A stretch of 45,185 nt of DNA, taken from Comamonas testosteroni (GTDB lineage Bacteria > Pseudomonadota > Gammaproteobacteria > Burkholderiales > Burkholderiaceae_C). The stretch covers positions 1-45,185 of the forward strand of contig NZ_AWOR01000002.1 in the NCBI RefSeq assembly GCF_000761245.1, in the 5' to 3' direction. The translations under genes and the position numbers were made by a program. The notes under the pieces were generated by a model. The model worked only from the letters and a program-made list of their open reading frames with translations. It searched no databases and was not told the origin of the DNA. Of the stretch, positions 34,613 through 43,218 are shown piece after piece; positions within the stretch are counted from its first letter, which is position 1, and each line of letters begins with the position of its first letter.

Positions 34613-35029
34613 ATGTCATTCGGAACCATGGACGATGGGGACAGCGATGATGTGATGAACGAGATCAATATGACGCCTCTGGTGGACGTCATGCTGGTTC
34701 TGCTCATCATCTTCATCATCACCGTGCCCGTGATGAAACACTCGGTCAACGTGGATCTGCCCCGCGCCACCAACCAGCCCGAGGACACCAAGCCTGCCAC
34801 CGTCCAGCTGGGCATCACGGCCGACGGCAAGTATTCGTGGAACGGCCAGGACATCAGCGACGAGCAGCTGGAGACCAATCTCCAGGCCGAAGCCGTCAAG
34901 GAGCCTCAGCCCGATCTGCATATCCGCGGCGACAAGGAAGTGCGCTACGAACGCGTGGCCCAGGCCATGGCCGCCGCCCAGCGTGCCGGCGTCAAGAAAA
35001 TCGGTTTTGTGACCGACCCCACCCAATAA
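34613..35029 (+). CDS. exbD: ExbD proton channel subunit
   Basis: The 138-aa protein has an acidic N-terminus, one membrane helix (about 22-42) with the essential Asp in TPLVDVMLVLLIIF, and a periplasmic domain ending in KKIGFVTDPTQ. It starts 3 bp after the exbB stop. It completes the TonB-ExbB-ExbD complex, and a strong terminator follows. Confidence 0.97.
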   Translation: MSFGTMDDGDSDDVMNEINMTPLVDVMLVLLIIFIITVPVMKHSVNVDLPRATNQPEDTKPATVQLGITADGKYSWNGQDISDEQLETNLQAEAVKEPQPDLHIRGDKEVRYERVAQAMAAAQRAGVKKIGFVTDPTQ

Positions 35030-35046
35030 GCGCGTGCTTGTCCCAT

Positions 35047-35076
35047 AAAAAAACGGCCCTCCAGGGCCGTTTTTTT
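35047..35076. terminator. Bidirectional intrinsic terminator after exbD
   Basis: AAAAAAACGGCCCT (35047-35060) pairs perfectly with AGGGCCGTTTTTTT (35063-35076), with a 2-nt gap as the loop centre. It ends the tonB-exbBD transcript 17 bp past the stop. Confidence 0.92.
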
Positions 35077-35250
35077 ATGACGCGAATGGCACGAGCAATG
35101 GCATCAGCATCTGGCTTGCCCAACCGGGCCAGCTCTTGCGCAGCATCGCAAGGCAGAAATCCCGGGCTGGCGCACGGACGCACGGATTCCAGCAGAAAAA
35201 TAAACAGTGTTTTTTCGCAAATGAGACTAAGTATCACTTGCGTTTTAATT

Positions 35251-35269
35251 GAGAATTGTTATCATTACA
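35251..35269. promoter_or_regulatory. Fur box upstream of hemP
   Basis: GAGAATTGTTATCATTACA resembles the Fur consensus, with strong half-sites GAGAAT and ATCATT. It lies 27 bp before the hemP start, over the likely promoter or transcript start. Confidence 0.75.
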
Positions 35270-35296
35270 CCAGTTTTGAACTTAAGGAATCACGGC

Positions 35297-35506
35297 ATGT
35301 CTGCACCGCTTGTTGCGACCTCACAGCCCAACAACCGCAGCTCTTCCTCCATGGCTGCTGCAAACCCCTCAGCCGCTGCCGGCTCCAGCCTGGGCCTGGA
35401 CAGCGCTCTGCTGCTCAATGGCCAGAAGGCGGTCACCATCGTGCACAACGGCACCCCCTATCGCCTGCAGGCTACCAAGCTGGGCAAACTCATCCTGACC
35501 AAATAA
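35297..35506 (+). CDS. hemP: Hemin uptake protein HemP
   Basis: Start ATG 35297 follows AAGGAA and gives 69 aa. The C-terminal half (about 36-69, LLLNGQKAVTIVHNGTPYRL, then KLGKLILTK) is the conserved HemP domain; the N-terminus is a low-complexity Ser/Ala/Asn stretch. HemP is a small Fur-regulated protein found with heme and siderophore uptake genes; in related betaproteobacteria it has been reported to act as a regulator. No heme receptor is in the window. Confidence 0.92.
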   Translation: MSAPLVATSQPNNRSSSSMAAANPSAAAGSSLGLDSALLLNGQKAVTIVHNGTPYRLQATKLGKLILTK

Positions 35507-35629
35507 ACCGTTTCATCGTGGGGCGACACCGCAAGTGTCGATTCGCCAGCCATAGTCGTTGTAGAGCACCTGCCCTCTCTTGTGCTCACACCTCACATAG
35601 CCACGCGTTTTTTCCTCATTCCCAACCCG

Positions 35630-35677
35630 CCAAAACAAAACCCCTGCGCGCATCAAGCGGCAGGGGTTTTGTTTTGG
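35630..35677. terminator. Long bidirectional terminator between hemP and the GlcG-like gene
   Basis: An 18-bp perfect inverted repeat (35630-35647 with 35660-35677) with core ACCCCTGC/GCAGGGGT and T-rich or A-rich flanks on both sides. It serves both convergent genes. Confidence 0.9.
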
Positions 35678-35709
35678 CCTCTGCCACCGCAGTGGCAGAA
35701 ATCAAGCGA

Positions 35710-36117
35710 TCACAGACCCAGGGCAGCAATGCCGGCCTTGGCAACCTGTGCATCTTCGTTGGCCTTCACACCGGAGACACCCACAGCGCCCAGCACCTGG
35801 CCGTCCTTGACGATGGCCACGCCACCTTCGAGCAGGCCGTCCACAAACGGAGCGCTCAGGAAAGCGGTGCGGCCATTGTTGATCATGTCTTCGAAAGCCT
35901 TGGTGTCCTTGCGGCCCACGGCGGCAGAGCGTGCCTTGGCGGGGGCGATATGGGAAGAGATGGGAGCAGCACCATCCATGCGCTGCAACAGCAGCAGATG
36001 GCCGCCGTCGTCCACGATGGAGATCGTCACGGGCCAGTTGTTCTTCAGTGCTTCAGCTTCGGCAGCCGCAGCGATGGCTTTCACATCGGCCAGTTCGAGT
36101 TCGTGCTTGGTCTTCAT
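35710..36117 (-). CDS. GlcG/HbpS-family protein (heme-binding-like, DUF336)
   Basis: The 135-aa protein shows the family pattern: ADVKAIAAAAEAEALKNNWP, VSIVDDGG-type strand (TISIVDDGGHLLLLQRMDGA), KARSAAVGRKDTKAFE, and a Gly-rich end VLGAVGVSGVKANEDAQVAK. HbpS proteins bind heme outside the cell in Streptomyces; others (GlcG) lie near glycolate genes. No signal peptide is visible, so a cytoplasmic place is likely. It faces hemP across a shared terminator. Function remains open. Confidence 0.9.
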   Translation of the reverse strand: MKTKHELELADVKAIAAAAEAEALKNNWPVTISIVDDGGHLLLLQRMDGAAPISSHIAPAKARSAAVGRKDTKAFEDMINNGRTAFLSAPFVDGLLEGGVAIVKDGQVLGAVGVSGVKANEDAQVAKAGIAALGL

Positions 36118-36309
36118 AAGATAAAAAGCTCCGTTGGATTGTCAATGCAGCAAGCATATTCTGTACTTTGCAGGCAAAAGTAGATGCGATGTGAAAAACA
36201 TTCCATCCTAAAACTGCCGCATTGCAACGGGGTATTGCAAAGGCTTCTCAAGACCCCCACCTAGAATGACAATGTTTCAACCCACAATTCCTGAAGGAGG
36301 AATGGCTAC

Positions 36310-37002
36310 ATGAACGAACAAGTCACCACACTGGGCTCTGCGGGCTACGGTGTCTCGCAGCAAGAGCGCAACCGTGTCTTGCGCAATACCTACTGGCTGC
36401 TGGCACTCAGCCTGATCCCCACCGTGCTGGGCGCTTGGCTGGGCGTAGCCACTGGCATGACTCGCGCGCTGACGGGCGGCGTGGGCCTGATCGTGTTCAT
36501 GGTCGGAGCCTTCGGCTTCATGTTCGCGATTGAGAAGACCAAGCACAGCGCCGCCGGCGTGCCCGTGCTGCTGGCCTTCACCTTCTTCATGGGCCTGATG
36601 CTCTCGCGCCTGATCGGCATGATCCTGGGCTTCTCCAACGGCACCCAGCTGATCATGACCGCCTTTGCCGGTACCGCTGGTGTGTTCTTCGTGATGGCCA
36701 TGCTGGCCACCGTGATCAAGCGCGACCTGTCGGGCATGGGCAAGTTCCTGTTCGTGGGCGCCCTGGTGCTGATGGTCGGCGCCATCATCAACGTCTTCGT
36801 GGGCTCCACTGCAGGCATGATGGCCATCTCCATGCTGGCCATCGGCATCTTCTCCGCCTACATGCTGTATGACCTCAAGCAGATCATCGACGGCGGCGAG
36901 ACCAACTACATCAGCGCCACCCTGGCCCTGTACCTGGACCTCTTCAACGTGTTCCAGAGCCTGCTGGCCCTGCTCGGCATCATGGGCGGCGATCGCGACT
37001 AA
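36310..37002 (+). CDS. Bax inhibitor-1/YccA family membrane protein
   Basis: The 230-aa protein has seven hydrophobic helices and the family ends MLYDLKQIIDGGETNYISAT and LYLDLFNVFQSLLALLG. Bacterial YccA blocks FtsH proteolysis in E. coli; other members leak Ca2+. A full Shine-Dalgarno AAGGAGG (36294-36300) stands 9 nt before ATG 36310; a nearer ATG at 36302 would encode only three residues. A terminator follows the gene. Confidence 0.95.
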   Translation: MNEQVTTLGSAGYGVSQQERNRVLRNTYWLLALSLIPTVLGAWLGVATGMTRALTGGVGLIVFMVGAFGFMFAIEKTKHSAAGVPVLLAFTFFMGLMLSRLIGMILGFSNGTQLIMTAFAGTAGVFFVMAMLATVIKRDLSGMGKFLFVGALVLMVGAIINVFVGSTAGMMAISMLAIGIFSAYMLYDLKQIIDGGETNYISATLALYLDLFNVFQSLLALLGIMGGDRD

Positions 37003-37024
37003 GCCTCGCTAAAGCTCACTCAAG

Positions 37025-37050
37025 AAGGAGTGCCTTGTGCACTCCTTTTT
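37025..37050 (+). terminator. Intrinsic terminator after the BI-1 gene
   Basis: AAGGAGTGC (37025-37033) pairs with GCACTCCTT (37039-37047), followed by TTT, 23 bp past the stop. Confidence 0.85.
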
Positions 37051-37147
37051 GTTTGCAGTAACCTTGACGTCAAGCGCGGTCATCGCATCGATGGATATTT
37101 CTGTCGTGACCTAAATTTCCGACTGCCGCTGCCGATAAGCAGACAAG

Positions 37148-37501
37148 ATGAAGCCAAACCACCTTCCCCGCGCACTTGCCATTGCCCTGCTGCCTCTGGT
37201 ACTGGCAGGCTGCAAGATCGAAGACATTCCGGGCCTGGGTCCAGACCCACGCACCGTGGCGCGCGAGTCCGAAGCCAAGGCCATTGGCGGCGCCTGCCGG
37301 CATGCCATGCGCGGCCTGGAGGATTGCTACGTCCTCAATCCCAAGGCACCCAAGGCGCTGGTGTTTGCGGGCTGGAAGGACATGGATGAATACATGCGCT
37401 CCAACAAGATCGAAGGCGTGCCTTCCGTACTGGGTCAGAGTGCCGCCGAGAAACGCGGCACTGCGGAGCCCGACGCCGGCAGCAGCCGCAACCGCAGCTG
37501 A
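37148..37501 (+). CDS. Small lipoprotein of unknown function
   Basis: The 117-aa product begins with a lipoprotein signal peptide (basic start, hydrophobic ALAIALLPLVL, lipobox LAGC with C22). The mature part has two further Cys (GGACRHAMRGLEDC) that could form a disulfide, and ends in a charged tail. It lies alone between two terminators. I do not recognise a family. Confidence 0.8.
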   Translation: MKPNHLPRALAIALLPLVLAGCKIEDIPGLGPDPRTVARESEAKAIGGACRHAMRGLEDCYVLNPKAPKALVFAGWKDMDEYMRSNKIEGVPSVLGQSAAEKRGTAEPDAGSSRNRS

Positions 37502-37566
37502 AATCGCTGATGGCAGGGCCCGGAGCATGTGCTCCCTGCCCTGCCAGTCAACATCGACAGGCACAG

Positions 37567-37595
37567 GCCGTAGCAACTTTGCTGCGGCTTTTTTT
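37567..37595 (+). terminator. Intrinsic terminator after the lipoprotein gene
   Basis: GCCGTAGCA (37567-37575) pairs with TGCTGCGGC (37580-37588, one U-G pair), followed by seven T. Confidence 0.85.
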
Positions 37596-37654
37596 ATGCC
37601 CGGCAACCGCACTGCCGATGCGGGCCCGGATGTCATATTTTCTTTGTGTGTATT

Positions 37655-37680
37655 GAATACAAACAATTCTCATTTATATT
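37655..37680. promoter_or_regulatory. Fur-like box upstream of the DUF2325-sodA operon
   Basis: The minus strand reads AATGAGAATTGTTTGTATTC, sharing GAGAATTGTT with the hemP Fur box and giving one perfect half-site ATTCTCATT at 37666-37674. It lies about 95 bp before the DUF2325 gene in an AT-rich patch. Confidence 0.6.
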
Positions 37681-37769
37681 CATGAATTATTGATTCCATT
37701 CTTAGCTGCACATACACGCATCCCTGCGACGAGTTCTGTTGTGCTCTCAACCATGGGGACAAGACTGCC

Positions 37770-38318
37770 GTGCCAGATGATGACTTCGACCAAATACGCC
37801 TTGAGCATGAGGCCCTCATGCTGACCTATATGGAAGTGCAGACCCGCTGCACGGCACAGATGCAATCGCTGGCACGCGAAGTGGAAACACTCAAGCGGCA
37901 GCTTGTGCAGCTCAGGGCCAAAGTCATTGTCCGCGACAGCGCTCTGGCCTGGGAGCGTGAGCAGCGCCACGCCCTGGCCCAGGCGATGGCACTGGATCTG
38001 CTGCAGGAAGCACCTCAACCTACAGCCGAACAGACAGCGTCCGGCGTCGACTGGCCTTTGGTTGAGGATGCCGACAGCCAGGCCTTGGCCGAGCAGCAAC
38101 TACTGGAAGACAGTCTGCACGCCGCCGACCTGGTGATTTGCCAGACAGGTTGCATCAGCGACGGAGCCTACTGGCGCGTGAAGGATCACTGCAAGCGCAC
38201 CGGCAAGACCTGCCTGCTGGTAGATCAGCCGACCGCCTTGCGGGTGGTTCGCATTCACCCATCGGGAGAGGATGGAAAAGTCGTGGCAGCCCAAGCCTGC
38301 ATCGAAGGAGCCTCATGA
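37770..38318 (+). CDS. DUF2325 domain protein
   Basis: The 182-aa protein starts at GTG 37770 (no in-frame ATG nearby upstream; GGGGA lies about 10 nt before). Residues of about 10-75 form a coiled coil (REVETLKRQLVQLRAKV). The C-terminal part has the DUF2325 signature ADLVICQTGCISDGAYWRVK and DHCKRTGKTCLLVDQP, with three Cys. DUF2325 genes occur next to iron-regulated superoxide dismutase genes in betaproteobacteria. The function is unknown. The stop overlaps the next start (ATGA). Confidence 0.85.
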   Translation: MPDDDFDQIRLEHEALMLTYMEVQTRCTAQMQSLAREVETLKRQLVQLRAKVIVRDSALAWEREQRHALAQAMALDLLQEAPQPTAEQTASGVDWPLVEDADSQALAEQQLLEDSLHAADLVICQTGCISDGAYWRVKDHCKRTGKTCLLVDQPTALRVVRIHPSGEDGKVVAAQACIEGAS

Positions 38319-38830
38319 GAGTCAACACGACAAACACCTCGGCAGCTGATTTGCTGTCCGCCTGGAAGCAGCAAACCCGCACGGCGCTGGCCGCAACGCT
38401 GGAGCATCGCCATCTCTCAGCACTTGAACACTATAGACATGCACAACAGCTTGGCTTGCAGTTGCTGGTCGCGGAGTCCGGCGACATTACCGACGATGAC
38501 CGTATCGCCGCTTTTGTCGTTGCCCACCTGAATCTGGCGGATGCTCTCGTCGAAGCAGATCGGGCGGGAGCAGCATTTGAATGCCTGCATGAGGCGCAGC
38601 AGACCCTGATGCCATTTCTGCAGCAGGACTCCACCAATCAGTCCCTGAGTCTGGCGATATACCGCCATCTGCCGCAGCTTCTGGCCGCACGGGCCGAGCA
38701 TGGTGCAGCAGACCCCCATGCCGTCGCGGGCGTCTGTGCCTCGACATCCGCCCCCTTTCTCACCCACCCCGCCAGCAACAGGCACTCTCGCCTTGCCAGC
38801 TTCGAGTCCGCGCATGCATTACTGCACTGA
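38315..38830 (+). CDS. Unknown helical protein in the sodA operon
   Basis: Start ATG 38315 follows AAGGAG and overlaps the DUF2325 stop, giving 171 aa. The sequence is mostly helical with TPR-like pairs (ALEHYRHAQQLGLQLLVAES; FVVAHLNLADALVEADRAGA; FECLHEAQQTLMPFL) and a low-complexity tail. It has no signal peptide. Close coupling suggests it works with the DUF2325 protein. I do not recognise a named family. Confidence 0.82.
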   Translation: MRVNTTNTSAADLLSAWKQQTRTALAATLEHRHLSALEHYRHAQQLGLQLLVAESGDITDDDRIAAFVVAHLNLADALVEADRAGAAFECLHEAQQTLMPFLQQDSTNQSLSLAIYRHLPQLLAARAEHGAADPHAVAGVCASTSAPFLTHPASNRHSRLASFESAHALLH

Positions 38831-38863
38831 CTCCCTTCTCTCTCACTGCCAAGGCTTTTACTC

Positions 38864-39499
38864 ATGAGCTACACCCTGCCCCCACTGGCCTACGACTACG
38901 CGGCGCTGGAGCCGCATATCGATGCACAAACCATGGAGATCCACTACTCCAGGCACCATCAGACCTATGTCAACAATCTCAATGCGGCACTCGAAGGCAC
39001 CGAGTACGCGCAATGGCCGCTGGACGACCTGCTCGCCAAGGTCGAATCACTGCCGCAAGCATTGCGCCCGGCCGTGCGCAACAACGGCGGCGGTCACGCC
39101 AATCACAGCCTGTTCTGGCAAGTCATGTCTCCCAAAGGGGGCGGTCTGCCGCAGGGCGCTCTTGCAGCAGCCATTGACAAGGACCTGGGCGGCTTCGAGA
39201 ACTTCAAGACCGAGTTCACCAAGGCGGCCATCAGCCGCTTTGGCAGCGGCTGGGCCTGGCTCAGCGTGGACCGCAGCGGCAAGCTGCATGTGGAGAGCAG
39301 CGCCAATCAGGACAACCCTCTGATGCTGGGCATTGGCAGCGGCAACACGCCGATTCTGGGCCTGGACGTCTGGGAGCATGCCTATTACCTGAAATACCAG
39401 AACCGCCGCCCCGAATACATCGCCGCCTTCTACAACGTGGTGGACTGGAATGAAGTGGCGCGCCGCTTCGCTGCCGCCGCCCAGGCTGTCAGGAGCTGA
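38864..39499 (+). CDS. sodA: Superoxide dismutase, Mn-type
   Basis: The 211-aa protein carries the Fe/Mn-SOD metal ligands in [25 protein letters not shown] and [15 protein letters not shown] and the SSANQDNPL stretch with Gln favour manganese over iron. It removes superoxide in the cytoplasm. Its place in an operon with a Fur-like box fits the known pattern of replacing an iron SOD with a manganese SOD when iron is short. The ZIP transporter follows 3 bp downstream. Confidence 0.93.
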   Translation: MSYTLPPLAYDYAALEPHIDAQTMEIHYSRHHQTYVNNLNAALEGTEYAQWPLDDLLAKVESLPQALRPAVRNNGGGHANHSLFWQVMSPKGGGLPQGALAAAIDKDLGGFENFKTEFTKAAISRFGSGWAWLSVDRSGKLHVESSANQDNPLMLGIGSGNTPILGLDVWEHAYYLKYQNRRPEYIAAFYNVVDWNEVARRFAAAAQAVRS

Positions 39500-39502
39500 G
39501 CC

Positions 39503-40420
39503 ATGGGCCCGGACGGACTGCAGACCGCCTCTTCCAGCCAGACGCCCCTGCCGCTCAGAACCCGGCTCGGGCTGCTGATCTCTGCGGCCGGCGCTCTGGT
39601 GCTGGCATCCATGGTCTGGAAGCAGCTGCAGACCAATCCCGCAGCACTGAATGCGCTGCTGGGCGGCAGCATGGCGGCACTGGCGACCGCGCTGGGCGCC
39701 TTGCCCGTGCTGCTGAGCCAACATCCGTCCGAGCGCACACAGGACACGCTGTTTGGCTTTGGCGCAGGCGTGATGCTGGCTGCCTGTGCCTTTTCATTGA
39801 TTCTGCCCGGACTGGAAGCCGCCAAGGCAGCGACCTCGCCCGCAAGCAGCGAATGGATGAGCGGTGCCTTGATCGGCACAGCCATCTTGCTCGGAGGTGC
39901 AGCCCTGCTGGCCATGGAACGCCTGCTGCCGCACGAGCACTTCATCAAAGGCCGTGAAGGCGCCGATGCCAGGCAGTTGCGGCGCACCTGGCTGTTTGTC
40001 ATTGCCATCACCCTGCACAATCTTCCGGAAGGTCTGGCCATCGGCGTGGGCTACGCCGCCAACGAAGGGCTGCGCGCCAGCTCTCTCACGCTGGGCATTG
40101 CCATACAGGATGTCCCCGAGGGTTTTGTCGTCGCAGCCTCTTTGCTGGCTGCCGGCTATACCCGCGGTTTTGCGGTGGTGCTGGGTGCTCTGACAGGTTT
40201 GATCGAGCCCCTGGGCGCCGTGATCGGCGCCATCGTGGTCAGCAGCTCCAGCGTGCTGCTGCCCTGGGGTCTGGGTTTTGCAGCCGGTGCCATGCTGTTT
40301 GTCATCAGCCACGAAATCATTCCGGAATCCCACCGCAAGGGCCATGAAGCCTGGGCCACCACAGGACTCATGCTCGGCTTTGTGGTGATGATGATTCTGG
40401 ATACGTCCCTTGGCGGCTGA
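39503..40420 (+). CDS. ZIP-family metal transporter (ZupT/GufA-like)
   Basis: The 305-aa inner-membrane protein has eight helices and the ZIP metal-site motifs HNLPEGLAIGVG (helix 4) and QDVPEGFVVA (helix 5), where His is replaced by Gln. It also has a loop with LLPHEHFIKG and a C-terminal SHEIIPESHRKGHE. ZIP proteins take up divalent metals such as Zn, Fe or Mn. Coupling to a Mn-SOD gene suggests Mn supply; this is inferred. Confidence 0.9.
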   Translation: MGPDGLQTASSSQTPLPLRTRLGLLISAAGALVLASMVWKQLQTNPAALNALLGGSMAALATALGALPVLLSQHPSERTQDTLFGFGAGVMLAACAFSLILPGLEAAKAATSPASSEWMSGALIGTAILLGGAALLAMERLLPHEHFIKGREGADARQLRRTWLFVIAITLHNLPEGLAIGVGYAANEGLRASSLTLGIAIQDVPEGFVVAASLLAAGYTRGFAVVLGALTGLIEPLGAVIGAIVVSSSSVLLPWGLGFAAGAMLFVISHEIIPESHRKGHEAWATTGLMLGFVVMMILDTSLGG

Positions 40421-40450
40421 ACTGCGCCGCGCAGGCGCAGGCGCAGTTCA
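40418..40450. terminator. Hairpin between convergent ZIP and rlmD genes
   Basis: TGAACTGCGCC (40418-40428) pairs perfectly with GGCGCAGTTCA (40440-40450). It overlaps the ZIP gene stop codon. No strong T-run follows, so termination strength is uncertain. Confidence 0.6.
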
Positions 40451-40462
40451 GGGCATGCTCGC

Positions 40463-41962
40463 TTATGCGCGCTCGAAAACGGCCATGGATTCCACATGCG
40501 CCGTATGCGGGAACATATTCACCACACCGGCGGCCACGCAGCGATAGCCGGCCTGATGCACCAGCAAGCCTGCATCGCGCGCCAGCGTGGCCGGGTTGCA
40601 GCTCACATAGACAATGCGCTTGGGGAACTGCCAGTTTTCCTGCCCCTCGGGCAGCGGCGGCAGCAAATCGGGCTGCTCTTCGCTGGCCACACCGGTCTGC
40701 TTGGCGCCGATGCGGATCTGGTGAATATCGGCCAGTGCCTTGGACAAGGCAAACGCACCTTCACGCGGAGGATCGACCAGCCACTTGTCGGAGTTGCCGT
40801 CGGCAATCAGCATGGAGGGCGTCATCTCGAACAGATTGCGCGCCACAAAGCTGGTGGGAGCCAGCTTGTCGTCTTCGCTGCGCGTGGCATTGTTGCCCGC
40901 ATAGTTCTCGTGCGAGCGCTTGACCAGGGTTTCCGAACCTTCGATGCCCAGCACCTCGCGCGCCATGGTGGCAATGGGCAGCGTGAAGTTGCCCAGGCCG
41001 CAGAACCAGTCGATGACGCGCTCGTCCTTTTTTGCATCCAGCAGGCGCAAGGAGCGCGTGACCAGCACGCGGTTGATATGCGGATTGACCTGGGTGAAGT
41101 CGGTGGGCTTGAACGGCATGGTGATACCAAAGTCCGGCAGACCGTAGGACAGCTGTGTGCCGCCTTCTTCCATCAGATGCACGGTATCCGGGCCCTTGGG
41201 CTGCAGCCACCACTGGACGTTCTGCTCGGCAGCAAAGTCGCGCAGGCGCTGCTTGTCGGCCTCCGACAGAGGCTCCAGGTGACGCAGCACCAGGGCGGTG
41301 ACATGGTCGCCGCAGGCCACTTCGATCTGCGGGCAGGTTTCGCGCGCATCCATGCTGGCGATCAGTGCGCGCATGGGCATGAGCATGGCATCCACATGGG
41401 GCGGCAAAATCTTGCAGACCTCCATGTCGGCGATGTAGCGGCTCTTGCGCTCGTGAAAGCCCACCAGCACCTTGCCCTTCTTGGCCACATAGCGCACCGA
41501 CAGGCGCGAGCGAAAGCGATAGCCCCAGGCCGGGCCTTCGATGGGGCGCAGCAGCGTCTCAGGCTTGACCTTGGCCAGATGCCAGAGGTTGTCCTCCAGC
41601 ACACGCTGCTTGATGGCGACCTGGGCCGCCACATGCAGATGCTGCATCTTGCAGCCACCGCAGGCGCCGGCGTGCAGCCCGAAATTAGGGCAGCCGGGCG
41701 TCACGCGCTGCGAGGACTCGCGGTGGATTTCGGTCAGCGTGGCCGCTTCCCAGTTGTTCTTCTTGCGATGGGTGTTGGCGCTGACGATTTCACCGGTCAA
41801 GGCGCCGTCGATGAAGACCACCTTGCCGTCGGGCTTGCGGGCTACGCCCTGGGCATCCATGTCCATGGACAGCACTTCCAGCCAGCCCTCGGGCAGCGCC
41901 GGGGCATCAGACGGGACTTCGGGCAGGTTTTCGGGAATTTTGTTGTCGCGGGATTCACTCAT
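40463..41962 (-). CDS. rlmD: 23S rRNA (uracil-1939-C5)-methyltransferase RlmD
   Basis: Start ATG 41962 gives 499 aa; the frame extends upstream to 42022 without family support. An N-terminal TRAM-like domain ([28 protein letters not shown]) is followed by iron-sulfur cysteines ([19 protein letters not shown]), the SAM-binding motif ([16 protein letters not shown]) and the catalytic Cys in [12 protein letters not shown]. It methylates U1939 of 23S rRNA. A 40-residue loop before the catalytic motif ([20 protein letters not shown]) looks like a lineage insertion. Confidence 0.95.
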   Translation of the reverse strand: MSESRDNKIPENLPEVPSDAPALPEGWLEVLSMDMDAQGVARKPDGKVVFIDGALTGEIVSANTHRKKNNWEAATLTEIHRESSQRVTPGCPNFGLHAGACGGCKMQHLHVAAQVAIKQRVLEDNLWHLAKVKPETLLRPIEGPAWGYRFRSRLSVRYVAKKGKVLVGFHERKSRYIADMEVCKILPPHVDAMLMPMRALIASMDARETCPQIEVACGDHVTALVLRHLEPLSEADKQRLRDFAAEQNVQWWLQPKGPDTVHLMEEGGTQLSYGLPDFGITMPFKPTDFTQVNPHINRVLVTRSLRLLDAKKDERVIDWFCGLGNFTLPIATMAREVLGIEGSETLVKRSHENYAGNNATRSEDDKLAPTSFVARNLFEMTPSMLIADGNSDKWLVDPPREGAFALSKALADIHQIRIGAKQTGVASEEQPDLLPPLPEGQENWQFPKRIVYVSCNPATLARDAGLLVHQAGYRCVAAGVVNMFPHTAHVESMAVFERA

Positions 41963-42114
41963 GGTGCCCGATTGTCTCAGGCCACCCCATACCCGAGAGC
42001 CGACCACGGCAAAAAACTGCATGGGCGCCCATGCGACGCGCCCGGCCGATCGGCCTTGTGCAAGGCAAAATCAAGCCTCAAGGTGCCGCTGGCGCTTGTC
42101 TGACAGCTATGCAA

Positions 42115-42426
42115 TCAGAAGCGTTGTTCTTCGCGCAGGCGGCGCTCGCGGTTGTTGCGCGCCGCAGCAATCTGGGCGCGCTCGGCGATCAGGTTGACCT
42201 CGGTGGCACAGTTGTACTCGTCAAGCGAGAAAAACATGCGCGCTCCGGAGGAGAGTTGCGGCACCGTCTGATGCAGAGGCAGGGATAGATCGACCGGCGC
42301 CACATTGGAGCGATAGATCAGCTCGTTATTGGGGGCATAGACAAAATAGCAGGCAGCCGATGCGACCTGGGCCCAAGCACAGGCCGACAGAACCGAGGCG
42401 ACACGCAAGACGGATGCAGCGGTCAT
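42115..42426 (-). CDS. Small exported protein, DUF4124-like
   Basis: The 103-aa product follows GGGAGAG and has a signal peptide ending at ASA before ACYFVYAPNNELIYRS. The mature part has two Cys and a basic, coiled C-terminus (NLIAERAQIAAARNNRERRL). It resembles small periplasmic proteins of betaproteobacteria, though the family assignment is unsure. Function unknown. Confidence 0.78.
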   Translation of the reverse strand: MTAASVLRVASVLSACAWAQVASAACYFVYAPNNELIYRSNVAPVDLSLPLHQTVPQLSSGARMFFSLDEYNCATEVNLIAERAQIAAARNNRERRLREEQRF

Positions 42427-42510
42427 GAACTCTCCCTTCCCTGACGGGGCTCCATGCCCCTGTAATGCGGCTATTTTACGAGTAGCGACGCAGCGACCAG
42501 GTCGATGTGA

Positions 42511-42533
42511 AATTTCTTCATTTCAAGAAAATT
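42511..42533. promoter_or_regulatory. Palindrome 1 upstream of the GbsR-type gene
   Basis: AATTTCTT (42511-42518) and AAGAAAATT (42525-42533) form an imperfect inverted repeat around a 6-nt spacer, similar to the palindrome at 42609. Confidence 0.5.
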
Positions 42534-42608
42534 GCTTACCGTCCCGGCTCCCATGGACAAAGCCTACACAAACACCTTGCTGATCCCGCTCGGGCATTCA
42601 CACGAATA

Positions 42609-42634
42609 GAAATTTCTGTATTGACAGAAATTTC
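42609..42634. promoter_or_regulatory. Palindrome 2, candidate operator of the GbsR-type gene
   Basis: GAAATTTCTG (42609-42618) and CAGAAATTTC (42625-42634) are a perfect 10-bp inverted repeat with a 6-nt spacer. It lies 22 bp before the regulator start, a good place for autoregulation. Confidence 0.7.
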
Positions 42635-42656
42635 AAGCAAGACCACACTTCGTTTC

Positions 42657-43208
42657 ATGCAACTGAGTCCTATCGCTGAACGCTTTGTGCACCACTGGGG
42701 AGATATGGGCAACGCCTGGGGCGTCAACCGCACGGTGGCGCAAATTCATGCACTGCTCTTCTTTCATGGCCGCCCCCTCAATGCCGACGAAATCTGCGAA
42801 ACCCTGGGTGCAGCACGCTCCAACGTCAGCAACAGCCTCAAGGAGCTGCTGAACTGGAACCTGATTCGCAGCAGCCGCAAGAGCGGTGACCGACGCGAGT
42901 ATTTCGAGACCTCGGCCGATGTCTGGGAGCTGCTGCGCACCATTGTGCGAGAGCGCAAGCAGCGCGAGTTCGACCCCACCAGTGCACTGCTGCGCGAATT
43001 GATCGCCCAGCCCGAATTCGAGAAGGAAACGCCCGATGCCCAGGACCGCGTGCACGAGACGCTGCGCCTCATGGATTCGCTGGGCATCTGGACCGACGAA
43101 ATGCTGCGCCTGTCGCCGGCCACGCTGGACAAGATCCTGCGCCTTGGCGCCAGCGTCCAGCGCTTTGTCCGAGGCAAGGATGGCGGCCGAGAGAGTGGCA
43201 ACGATTGA
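42657..43208 (+). CDS. GbsR/MarR-type transcriptional regulator
   Basis: Start ATG 42657 gives 183 aa (MQLSPIAERFVHHWGDMG). Upstream in-frame codons run through the palindromic operators and are not expected to be coding. The winged helix (about 25-95: WGVNRTVAQIHALLFFHGRP, LNADEICETLGAARSNVSNS, LKELLNWNLIRSSRKSGDRREYF) matches GbsR-type MarR proteins. A helical C-terminal part follows. It is 47 bp before the SDR gene and probably controls itself and that operon through the shared palindromes; this is inferred. Confidence 0.9.
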   Translation: MQLSPIAERFVHHWGDMGNAWGVNRTVAQIHALLFFHGRPLNADEICETLGAARSNVSNSLKELLNWNLIRSSRKSGDRREYFETSADVWELLRTIVRERKQREFDPTSALLRELIAQPEFEKETPDAQDRVHETLRLMDSLGIWTDEMLRLSPATLDKILRLGASVQRFVRGKDGGRESGND

Positions 43209-43218
43209 AGCCGAACTG

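Noticed and set aside
36302..36312. ATG at 36302 as start of the BI-1-type gene
   Set aside because: It opens a frame of only three codons and lies 1 nt from the Shine-Dalgarno sequence; ATG 36310 has proper spacing and the family N-terminus.
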